Shown one piece after another: positions 36,495 to 48,119 of a stretch of 64,000 bases of DNA (its first letter is position 1; each line of letters starts with the position of its first letter). The notes under the pieces are model-generated. The model searched no databases. It saw only the letters and a list, made by a program, of their open reading frames with translations, and was not told the DNA's origin. The DNA lies in assembly GCF_029227915.1 (NCBI RefSeq), contig NC_079877.1, positions 2,356,001 through 2,420,000 on the forward strand, written 5' to 3'. Origin of the DNA: Hydractinia symbiolongicarpus (Eukaryota; Cnidaria; Hydrozoa; Anthoathecata; Hydractiniidae). Made by a program: the position numbers and the translations under genes.

Positions 36495-39400
36495 TTGAGT
36501 TAGAACGGTTGCGTCACATAATCGTACCAACATGTATTTAGTGATTTTCTTCCGATATTACTAAGTTGTATCGCTTTCAACAGCGAAACGATTGACTGTG
36601 GGACTTAATTGAACTGATTTGGGACTTTAACCTTATAAATGTAATAAATGAGCCATTTTGACTAAAAGAAATAACATTCCTCTTAATTTGACATGATTGC
36701 TGGAACTCAGCGATTACACTGGGCGCTGTGGTAGCGCTTTGTTTAAAAATTAATATAAATAAGTCATTTAGTACTGTGGAAACAATCCTAGCCGTTATCG
36801 CGCGCTGAAGAAATAGAGACAGTTTCAAAAACTACATTTCATTGACTTTCTAACCGTGTCAATCCGTTTGAGTTACAACGGTTGCGTCACATATTTGTAC
36901 CAACATATATTTAGTGATTTCCTTCCGATATTACTAAGTTGTATCGCTTTTAACAGTGAAACGATTGACCGTGGGAATTAATTCAACTGATTCTGGACTG
37001 TGATCTTATAAATTGATTAATGCGCCAATTAGTCTCCAAGGAATAACATTCTTATGAATTTGACATGATTGCTGGAATTCAGGGGTTACATTAGGCTCTG
37101 CGGTAGCGCTTTATTTAAAAATTTGGATAAATAAGATTTTCTTACTCTGGGACCAATGCTGGCCGTTAGCACGCGCTGAAGAAGTAAAGACATTCTCAAA
37201 AACTACATTTCATTGATTTTTTGGCGGTATAATTCCGTTTGAGTTACAACGGTTGCGTCACATATTCGTACCAACATGTATTTAGCGAAAGTATTCGGAT
37301 ATTACTAGGTTGCATCGTTCTAACAGTGAAACGATTGACTGTGGGACTTAATTGAACTAACTTTGGACTTTGACCTCATAAGTGTGATAAATGAGACAAT
37401 TGGATTTCAAGAAAGAACATTCTTCTTAATTTGATATGAGTGCCGGAACTCCGCGATTACACTGGACCCTGTGGTAGCGATTCATTTAAAAATTTAAATG
37501 AATAAGTCATTTTTACTGTGGGACTAATCCTAGCCGTTAGCGCGCGCTGAAGATATAGAGACGGTTTCAAAAACTCTATTTCATTGACTTTCTAACGGTG
37601 TCAATCCGTTTGAGTTACAACGGTTGCGTCACACATTCGTACCAACATGTATTTAGTGATATTTTTCCGATATTACTAAGTTGTGTCGCTTTCAACAGTG
37701 AAACGATTGACTGTGGGTCTTAGTTGAACTGATTTTGGACTTTGACCTTATAAATGTGATAAATGAGTCATTTTGACTACAAGAAATGACATTCTTCTTA
37801 GTTTGACATGATTGCTGGAACTCAGCGGTTACACTTGGCGCTGTGGTAACGCTTTATTTAAAGATTAAGATAAATAAGTCATTTTGTACTGTGGGACCAA
37901 TCCTAGCCGTTATCCCGCGCTGAAGAAATAGAGACAGTTTCAAAAACTACATTTCATTAATTTCTAACGGTGTCAATCTGTTTGAGTTAAAATGGTTGCG
38001 TCACATAATCGTACCAACATGTATTTAGTGATTTTCTTCCGATATTACTAAGTTGTATCGCTTTCAACAGTGAAACGATTGACTGTGGAACTTAATTGAA
38101 CTGATTTTGGACTTTGACCTGATAAATGTAATAAATGAGCCATTTTGAATAAAAGAAATAACATTCTCCTTAATTTGACACGATTGCTGAAACTCAGCGA
38201 TTACACTGGGCGCTGTGGTAGCGCTTTGTTTAAAAGTTAAGATAAATAAGTCATTTAGTACTGTGGAAACAATCCTAGCCGTTATCGCGCGCTGAAGAAA
38301 TAGAGACAGTTTTAAAAACTACATTTCATTGACTTTCTAACGGTGTCAATCCGTTTGAGTTAAAACGGTTGCGTCACATATTCGTACCAACATGTATTTA
38401 GTGATTTCCTTCCGATATTACTAAGTTGTATCGCTTTCAACAGTGAAACGATTGACTGTGGGACTTAGTTGAACTGATTTTGGACTTTGACCTTATAAAT
38501 GTAATAAATGAGCCATTTTGACTAAAAGAAATAACATTCTTCTTAATTTGACATGATTCCTGGAACTCAGCGATTACACTGGGCGCTGTGGTAGCGCTTT
38601 GTTTAAAAATTAAGATAAATAAGTTATTTAGTACTGTGGAAACAATCCTAGCCGTTATCGCGCGTTGAAGAAATAGAGACAGTTTCAAAAACTACATTTC
38701 ATTGACTTTCTAACCGTGTCAATCCGTTTGAGTTACAACGGTTTGCGTCACATAATCGTACTAACATGTATTTAGTGATTTTCTTCCGATATTACTAAGT
38801 TGTATCGCTTTCAACAGCGAAACGATTGACTGTGGGACTTAATTGAACTGCTTTTGGACTTTGACCTTATAAATGTTATTAGTGAGACAATTGGACTCCA
38901 AGAAATAACATTCTTCTTAATTTGACATGATTGGTGGAACTCAGCGATTACACTGGGCGCTGTGTTTGCGCTTTATTTAATGATTAAGATGAATAAGTCA
39001 TTTTTTACTGTGGGACCAATCCTAGCCGTTAGTTTGCGCTGAAGAAATAGAGACAGCTTCAAAAAGTACATTTCATTGACTTTCTAACGGTGTCAATCCG
39101 TTTGAGTTGCAACGGTTGGGTCACATATTCGTACCAACATGTATTTAGCGAAATTTTTCGGATATTACTAGGTTGCATCGTTCTAACAGTGAAACGATTG
39201 GCTGTGGGACTTAATTGAACTAACTTTGGACTTTGACCTCATAAGTGTGATAAATGAGACAATTGGACTCCAAGAAAGAACATTTTTCTTAATTTGATAT
39301 GAGTGCCGGAACTCCGCGAGTACACTGGACCCTGTGGTAGCGATTCATTTAAAAATTTAAATAAATAAGTCATTTTTACAGTGGGACCAATCCTAGCCGT

Positions 39401-40218
39401 TAGCGCGCGCTGAAGATATGGAGATAATTTTAAAAACTCCATTTATTTGACTTTCTAACGGTGTCAGTCCGTTTGTGTTACAACGGTTGCGTGACACATT
39501 CGCACCAACATGTATTTAGTGATATTTTTCCGATATTACTAAGTTGTGTCGCTTTCAACAGTGAAACGATTGACTGTGGGACTTAGTTGAACTGATTTTG
39601 GACTTTGACCTTATAAATGTGATAAATGAGTCATTTTGACTACAAGAAATGACACTCTTCTTAGTTTGACATGATTGCTGGAACTCAGCGATTACACTTG
39701 GCGCTGTGGTAACGCTTTATTTAAAGATTAAGATAAATAAGTCATTTTGTACTGTGGGACCAATCCTAGCCGTTATCGCGCGCTGAAGAAATAGAGACAG
39801 TTTCAAAAACTACATTTCATTGACTTTCTAACGGTGTCAATCTGTTTGAGTTAGAACGGTTGCGTCACATATTCGTACCAACATGTATTTAGTGATTTCC
39901 TTCCGATATTACTAAGTTGTATCGCTTTCAACAGTGAAACGATTGACTGTGGGAGTTAGTTGAACTGATTTTGGACTTTGACCTTATAAATGTGATAAAT
40001 TAGTCATTTTGACTACAAGAAATGACATTCTTCTTAGTTTGACATGATTGCTGGAACTCAGCGATTACACTGGGCGCTGTGGTAACGCTTTATTTAAAAA
40101 CTAAGATAAATAAGTCATTTTGTACTGTGGGACCAATCCTAGCCGTTATCGCGCGTTGAAGAAATAGAGAGAGTTTCAAAAACCACATTTCATTGACTTT
40201 CTAACGGTGTCAGTCCGT
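36495..40218. repeat. 10-monomer higher-order repeat, unit 3 (3724 bp)
   Basis: Starts are 36495, 36868, 37239, 37610, 37982, 38355, 38728, 39102, 39473 and 39846. A one-base deletion near 37959 (CATTAATTTC for CATTGACTTTC, partly substitution) makes it 3724 bp. Private changes include TATCCCGCGC near 37912 and TTTGTGTTACAACGG at 39473. The last monomers of this unit were re-duplicated in the overlapping 1489-bp repeat. Confidence 0.92.
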
Positions 40219-41826
40219 TTGAGTTAGAACGGTTGCGTCACATAATCGTACCAACATGTTTTAGTGATTTTCTTCCGATATTACTAAGTTGTATCGCTTT
40301 CAACAGCGAAACGATTGACTGTGGGACTTAATTGAACTGCTTTTGGACTTTGACCTTATAAATGTTATTAGTGAGACAATTGGACTCCAAGAAATAACAT
40401 TCTTCTTAATTTGACATGATTGGTGGAACTCAGCGATTACACTGGGCGCTGTGTTTGCGCTTTATTTAATGATTAAGATGAATAAGTCATTTTTTACTGT
40501 GGGACCAATCCTAGCCGTTAGTTTGCGCTGAAGAAATAGAGACAGCTTCAAAAAGTACATTTCATTGACTTTCTAACGGTGTCAATCCGTTTGAGTTGCA
40601 ACGGTTGGGTCACATATTCGTACCAACATGTATTTAGCGAAATTTTTCGGATATTACTAGGTTGCATCGTTCTAACAGTGAAACGATTGGCTGTGGGACT
40701 TAATTGAACTAACTTTGGACTTTGACCTCATAAGTGTGATAAATGAGACAATTGGACTCCAAGAAAGAACATTTTTCTTAATTTGATATGAGTGCCGGAA
40801 CTCCGCGAGTACACTGGACCCTGTGGTAGCGATTCATTTAAAAATTTAAATAAATAAGTCATTTTTACAGTGGGACCAATCCTAGCCGTTAGCGCGCGCT
40901 GAAGATATGGAGATAATTTTAAAAACTCCATTTATTTGACTTTCTAACGGTGTCAGTCCGTTTGTGTTACAACGGTTGCGTGACACATTCGCACCAACAT
41001 GTATTTAGTGATATTTTTCCGATATTACTAAGTTGTGTCGCTTTCAACAGTGAAACGATTGACTGTGGGACTTAGTTGAACTGATTTTGGACTTTGACCT
41101 TATAAATGTGATAAATGAGTCATTTTGACTACAAGAAATGACACTCTTCTTAGTTTGACATGATTGCTGGAACTCAGCGATTACACTTGGCGCTGTGGTA
41201 ACGCTTTATTTAAAGATTAAGATAAATAAGTCATTTTGTACTGTGGGACCAATCCTAGCCGTTATCGCGCGCTGAAGAAATAGAGACAGTTTCAAAAACT
41301 ACATTTCATTGACTTTCTAACGGTGTCAATCTGTTTGAGTTAGAACGGTTGCGTCACATATTCGTACCAACATGTATTTAGTGATTTCCTTCCGATATTA
41401 CTAAGTTGTATCGCTTTCAACAGTGAAACGATTGACTGTGGGAGTTAGTTGAACTGATTTTGGACTTTGACCTTATAAATGTGATAAATTAGTCATTTTG
41501 ACTACAAGAAATGACATTCTTCTTAGTTTGACATGATTGCTGGAACTCAGCGATTACACTGGGCGCTGTGGTAACGCTTTATTTAAAAACTAAGATAAAT
41601 AAGTCATTTTGTACTGTGGGACCAATCCTAGCCGTTATCGCGCGCTGAAGAAATAGAGAGAGTTTCAAAAACCACATTTCATTGACTTTCTAACGGTGTC
41701 AGTCCGTTTGAGTTAGAACGGTTGCGTCACATAATCGTACCAACATGTTTTAGTGATTTTCTTCCGATATTACTAAGTTGTATCGCTTTCAACAGCGAAA
41801 CGATTGACTGTGGGACTTAATTGAAC
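38776..41826. repeat. Nested four-monomer duplication, 1489 bp, two copies
   Basis: Starts 39102/40591, 39473/40962, 39846/41335 and 40219/41708 are paired at 1489 bp. The markers CTGCTTTTGGACTTTG (about 38848 and 40338), TTTGTGTTACAACGG and GACACTCTTC are in both copies. CATGTTTTAGTG (two bases short) occurs at 40219 and 41708. Since the copied material is the 3' part of unit 3 of the 10-mer with unit-3 private changes, this duplication is younger than the 10-mer array. Limits are within about 50 bp. Confidence 0.87.
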
Positions 41827-44800
41827 TGATTTTGGACTTTGACCTTATAAATATAATAAATAAGCCATTTTGACTAAAAGAAATAACATTCTTCTTAATT
41901 TGACATGATTGCTGGAACTCAGCGATTACACTGGGCGCTGTGGTAGCGCTTTGTTTAAAAATTAAGATAAATAAGTCATTTAGTACTGTGGAAACAATCC
42001 TAGCCGTTATCGCGCGTTGAAGAAATAGAGACAGTTTCAAAAACTACATTTCATTGACTTTCTAACCGTGTCAATCCGTTTGAGTTACAACGGTTGCGTC
42101 ACATATTCGTACCAACATGTATTTAGTGATTTCCTTCCGATATTACTAAGTTGTATCGCTTTCAACAGTGAAACGATTGACTGTGGGAGTTAGTTGAACT
42201 GATTTTGGACTTTGACCTTATAAATGTGATAAATTAGTCATTTTGACTACAAGAAATGACATTCTTCTTAGTTTGACATGATTGTTGGAACTCAGCGATT
42301 ACACTGGGCGCTGTGGTAACGCTTTATTTAAAAACTAAGATAAATAAGTCATTTTGTACTGTGGGACCAATCCTAGCCGTTATCGCGCGCTGAAGAAATA
42401 GAGAGAGTTTCAAAAACCACATTTCATTGACTTTCTAACGATGTCAATCCGTTTGAGTTAGAACGGTTGCGTCACATAATCGTACCAACATGTATTTAGT
42501 GATTTTCTTCCCATATTACTAAGTTGTATCGCTTTCAACAGCGAAACGATTGACTGTGGGACTTAATTGAACTGATTTGGGACTTTAACCTTATAAATGT
42601 AATAAATGAGCCATTTTGACTAAAAGAAATAACATTCCTCTTAATTTGACATGATTGCTGGAACTCAGCGATTACACTGGGCGCTGTGGTAGCGCTTTGT
42701 TTAAAAATTAAGATAAATAAGTCATTTAGTACTGTGGAAACAATCCTAGCCGTTATCGCGCGCTGAAGACATAGAGACAGTTTCAAAAACTACATTTCAT
42801 TGACTTTCTAACCGTGTCAATCCGTTTGAGTTACAACGGTTGCGTCACATATTCGTACCAACATGTATTTGGTGATTTCCTTCCGATATTACTAAGTTGT
42901 ATCGCTTTTAACAGTGAAACGATTGACCATGGGAATTAATTCAACTGATTCTGGACTTTGACCTCATAAGTGTGATAAATGAGACAATTGGACTCCAAGA
43001 AAGAACATTCTTCTTAATTTGATATGAGTGCAGAAACTCCGCGATTACACTGGACCCTGTGGTAGCGATTCATTTAAAAATTTAAATGAATAAGTCATTT
43101 TTACTGTGGGACCAATCCTAGCCGTTAGCGCGCGCTGAAGATATAGAGACAGTTTCAAAAACTCTATTTCATTGACTTTCTAACGGTGTCAATCCGTTTG
43201 AGTTACAACGGTTGCGTCACACATTCGTACCAACATGTATTTAGTGATATTTTTCCGATATTTCTAAGTTGTATCGCTTGCAACAGTGAAACGATTGACT
43301 GTGGGACTTAGTTGAACTGATTTTGGACTTTGACCTTATAAATGTGATAAATGAGTCATTTTGACTACAAGAAATGACATTCTTCTTAGTTTGACATGAT
43401 TGCGGGAACTCAGCGATTACACTTGGCGCTGTGGTAACGCTTTATTTAAAGATTAAGATAAATAAGTCATTTTGTACTGTGGGACCAATCCTAGCCGTTA
43501 TCGCGCGCTGAAGAAATAGAGACAGTTTCAAAAACTACATTTCATTGACTTTCTAACGGTGTCAATCTGTTTGAGTTAGAACGGTTGCGTCACATAATCG
43601 TACCAACATGTATTTAGTGATTTCCTTCCGATATTACTAAGTTGTATCGCTTTCAACAGTGAAACGATTGATTGTGGGAGTTAGTTGAACTGATTTTGGA
43701 CTTTGACCTTATAAATGTGATAAATGAGTCATTTTGACTACAAGAAATGACACTCTTCTTAGTTTGACATGATTGCTGGAACTCAGCGATTACACTTGGC
43801 GCTGTGGTAACGCTTTATTTAAAGATTAAGATAAATAAGTCATTTTGTACTGTGGGACCAATCCTAGCCGTTATCGCGCGCTGAAGAAATAGAGACAGTT
43901 TCAAAAACTACATTTCATTGACTTTCTAACGGTGTCAATCTGTTTGAGTTAGAACGGTTGCGTCACATAATCGTACCAACATGTATTTAGTGATTTTCTT
44001 CCGATATTACTAAGTTGTATCGCTTTCAACAGTGAAACGATTGACTGTGGGACTTAATTGAACTGATTTTGGACTTTGACCTGATAAATGTAATAAATGA
44101 GCCATTTTGACTAAAAGAAATAGCATTCTCCTTAATTTGACATGATTGCTGGAACTCAGCGATTACACTGGGCGCTGTGGTAGCGCTTTGTTTAAAAGTT
44201 AAGATAAATAAGTCATTTTTTACTGTGGAAACAATCCTAGCCGTTATCGCGCGCTGAAGAAATAGAGACAGTTTCAAAAACTACATTTCATTGACTTTCT
44301 AACGGTGTCAATCCGTTTGAGTTAAAACGGTTGCGTCACATATTCGTACCAACATGTATTTAGTGATTTCCTTCCGATATTACTAAGTTGTATCGCTTTC
44401 AACAGTGAAACGATTGACTGTGGGAGTTAGTTGAACTGATTTTGGACTTTGACCTTATAAATGTGATAAATTAGTCATTTTGACTACAAGAAATGACATT
44501 CTTCTTAGTTTGACATGATTGCTGGAACTCAGCGATTACACTGGGCGCTGTGGTAACGCTTTATTTAAAAACTAAGATAAATAAGTCATTTTGTACTGTG
44601 GGACCAATCCTAGCCGTTATCGCGCGCTGAAGAAATAGAGAGAGTTTCAAAAACCACATTTCATTGACTTTCTAACGGTGTCAGTCCGTTTGAGTTAGAA
44701 CGGTTGCGTCACATAATCGTACCAACATGTTTTAGTGATTTTCTTCCGATATTACTAAGTTGTATCACTTTCAACAGCGAAACGATTGACTGTGGGACTT

Positions 44801-46179
44801 AATTGAACTGATTTTGGACTTTGACCTTATAAATATAATAAATAAGCCATTTTGACTAAAAGAAATAACATTCTTCTTAATTTGACATGATTGCTGGAAC
44901 TCAGCGATTACACTGGGCGCTGTGGTAGCGCTTTGTTTAAAAATTAAGATAAATAAGTCATTTAGTACTGTGGAAACAATCCTAGCCGTTATCGCGCGCT
45001 GAAGACATAGAGACAGTTTCAAAAACTACATTTCATTGACTTTCTAACCGTGTCAATCCGTTTGAGTTACAACGGTTGCGTCACATATTCGTACCAACAT
45101 GTATTTGGTGATTTCCTTCCGATATTACTAAGTTGTATCGCTTTTAACAGTGAAACGATTGACCGTGGGAATTAATTCAACTGATTCTGGACTTTGACCT
45201 CATAAGTGTGATAAATGAGACAATTGGACTCCAAGAAAGAACATTCTTCTTAATTTGATATGAGTGCAGAAACTCCGCGATTACACTGGACCCTGTGGTA
45301 GCGATTCATTTAAAAATTTAAATGAATAAGTCATTTTTACTGTGGGACCAATCCTAGCCGTTAGCGCGCGCTGAAGATATAGAGACAGTTTCAAAAACTC
45401 TATTTCATTGACTTTCTAACGGTGTCAATCTGTTTGAGTTAGAACGGTTGCGTCACATAATCGTACCAACATGTATTTAGTGATTTCCTTCCGATATTAC
45501 TAAGTTGTATCGCTTTCAACAGTGAAACGATTGATTGTGGGAGTTAGTTGAACTGATTTTGGACTTTGACCTTATAAATGTGATAAATTAGTCAATTTGA
45601 CTACAAGAAATGACATTCTTCTTAGTTTGACATGATTGCTGGAACTCAGCGATTACACTGGGCGCTGTGGTAACGCTTTATTTAAAAACTAAGATAAATA
45701 AGTCATTTTGTACTGTGGGACCAATCCTAGCCGTTATCGCGCGCTGAAGAAATAGAGAGAGTTTCAAAAACCACATTTCATTGACTTTCTAACGGTGTCA
45801 ATCCGTTTGAGTTAGAACGGTTGCGTCACATAATCGTACCAACATGTATTTAGTGATTTTCTTCCGATATTACTAAGTTGTATCGCTTTCAACAGTGAAA
45901 CGATTGACTGTGGGACTTAATTGAACTGATTTTGGACTTTGACCTTATAAATGTAATAAATGAGCCATTTTGACTAAAAGAAATAACATTCTCCTTAATT
46001 TGACATGATTGCTGGAACTCAGCGATTACACTGGGCGCTGTGGTAGCACTTTGTTTAAAAGTTAAGATAAATAAGTCATTTATTACTGTGGAAACAATCC
46101 TAGCCGTTATCGCGCGCTGAAGAAATAGAGACAGTTTCAAAAACTACATTTCATTGACTTTCTAACGGTGTCAATCCGT
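41827..46179. repeat. Rearranged 10-mer derivatives
   Basis: Starts are 42080, 42453, 42826, 43198, 43571, 43944, 44317, 44690, 45062, 45434 and 45807. Every monomer has a recognisable relative in the 10-mer, but the order is reshuffled. 41708 and 44690 are 2982 bp apart (8 monomers), and 42826 and 45062 are 2236 bp apart (6 monomers). The copies at 28299, 41708 and 44690 share the ATATAATAAATAAGCC variant, linking this region to the left border of the 10-mer domain. Confidence 0.83.
42826..43197. repeat. Chimeric monomer, duplicated again at 45062-45433
   Basis: Both copies begin as the TTGACC(G/A)TGGG type with ATTTGGTGATTTCC and change at CTGGACTTTGACCTCATAAG to the CTCCAAGAAAGAACATTC type. 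Both share GAGTGCAGAAACTCCGCG (about 43026 and 45262), where relatives have GCCGGAACTCC. Finding the same unusual joint and the same private base change twice, six monomers apart, means the hybrid was made once and then copied. Confidence 0.82.
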
Positions 46180-48119
46180 TTGAGTTAAAACGGTTGCGTC
46201 ACATATTCGTACCAACATGTATTTAGTGATTTCCTTCCGATATTACTAAGTTGTATCGCTTTCAACAGTGAAACGATTGACTGTGGGACTTAGTTGAACT
46301 CATTTTTGGACTTTGACCTTATAAATGTGATAAATGAGTCATTTTGACTACAAGAAATGACATTCTTCTTAGCTTGACATGATTGATGGAACTCACCGAT
46401 TACACTGGGCGCTGTGGTAACGCTTTATTTAAAAATTAAGATAAATAAGTCACTTTGTACTGTGGGACCAATCCTAGCCGTTCTCGCGCGCTGAAGAAAT
46501 AGAAACAGTTTCTAAAACTAAATTTCATTGATATTCTAACGGTGTCAATCCGTTTGAGTTACAACGGTTGCGTCACATCTTCGTACCAACATGTATTTAG
46601 TGATTTCCTTCCGATATTACTAAGTTGTATCGCTTTTAACAGTGAAACGATTGACCGTGGGAATTAATTCAACTGATTCTGGACTGTGACCTTATAAATG
46701 TGATTAATGCGCCAATTGGTCTCCAAGGAATAACATTCTTCTTAATTTGATATGATTGCTGGAATTCAGCGGTTACATTAGGCTCTGCAGTAGCGTTTTA
46801 TTTAAAATTTAGATAAATAAGGTTTTCCTACTGTGGGACCAATCCTGGCCGTTAGCACGCGCTGAAGAAATAAAGACATTCTCAAAAACTACATTTCATT
46901 GATTTCTTGGCGGTATAATTCCGTTTGAGTTACAACGGTTGCGTCACATATTCGTACCAACATGTATTTAGCGAAAGTATTCGGATATTACTAGGTTACA
47001 TCGCTTTTAACTGTGAAACGCTTGACTGTGCGACTTAATTGAACTGATTTTGGACTTTCACCTTATAAATGTTATAAGTGAGACAATTGGACTCCAAAAA
47101 ATAACATTCTTCTTAATTTGACATGATTGCTGGAACTGAGCGATTACACTGGGCGCTGTGGTAGCGCTTTATTTAAAAAATTAAGATAAATAAGTCATTT
47201 TTTACTGTGGGACTAATCCTAGCCGTTATTTCGCGCTGAAGAAAAAGAGACAGCTTCAAAAAGTACATTTCATTGACTTTCTAATGGTGTGAATCCGTTT
47301 GAGTTACAACGGTTTGGTCACATATTCGTACCAACATATATTTAGCGATATTTTTCTGATATTACTAGGTTGCATCGCTTCTAACAGTGATACGATTGAC
47401 TGTGGGACTTAATTGAACTAACTTTGGACTGTGACCTCATAAGTGTGATAAATGAGACAATTGGACTCCAAGAAAGAACATTCTTTTTAATTTGACATGA
47501 TTGCCGGAACTCAGCAATCACACTGAACACCCTGTGGTAGCGATTCATTTAAAAATTTAGATTAATTTGACATGATTGCTGGAACTGAGCGATTACACTG
47601 GGCGCTGTGGTAGCGCTTTATTTAAAAAATTAAGATAAATAAGTCATTTTTTACTGTGGGAACAATCCTAGCCGTTAGCGCGCGCTGAAGAAATAGAGAC
47701 AGTTTCAAAAACTACATTTCATTGACTTTCTAACGGTGTCAATCCGTTTGAGTTAAAACGGTTGCGTCACATATTCGTACCAACATGTATTTAGTGATTT
47801 CCTTCCGATATTACTAAGTTGTATCGCTTTCAACAGTGAAACGATTGACTGTGGGACTTAGTTGAACTGAATTTGGACTTTGACCTTATAAATGTAATAA
47901 ATGAGCCATTTTGACTAAAAGAAATAACATTCTTCTTAATTTGACATGATTGCTGGAACTCAGCGATTACACTGGGCGCTGTGGTAGCGCTTTGTTTAAA
48001 AATTAGGATAAATAAGTCATTTAGTACTGTGGAGCAATCCTAGCCGTTATCGCGCGTTGAAGAAATAGAGAAAGTTTCAAAAACTTCATTTCATTGACTT
48101 TCTAACCGTGCCAATCCGT
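46180..48119. repeat. Satellite monomers left of the 15-mer, including the odd 449-bp copy
   Basis: Starts are 46180, 46554, 46925, 47299 and 47748. The pair 46180/46554 (CATTTTTGGAC, then CACATCTTCGTACC) recurs at 52215/52589 and 55190/55564. The monomer at 47748 has a small deletion giving ACTGTGGAGCAATCC. Nothing other than satellite is present. Confidence 0.82.
47299..47747. repeat. Aberrant 449-bp monomer with an out-of-register partial duplication
   Basis: The copy starts normally and reaches TTTAAAAATTTAGAT at about 47562. It then jumps back to TAATTTGACATGATTG, which it had already passed at 47488, so about 75 bp is represented twice; CTGAACACCCTG adds two more bases. The second stretch (47563-47662) matches the neighbouring monomer at 47114-47213, including its private CTGAGCG and extra A, at an offset of 449 bp. 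It is the only out-of-register monomer found in the window. Confidence 0.9.
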
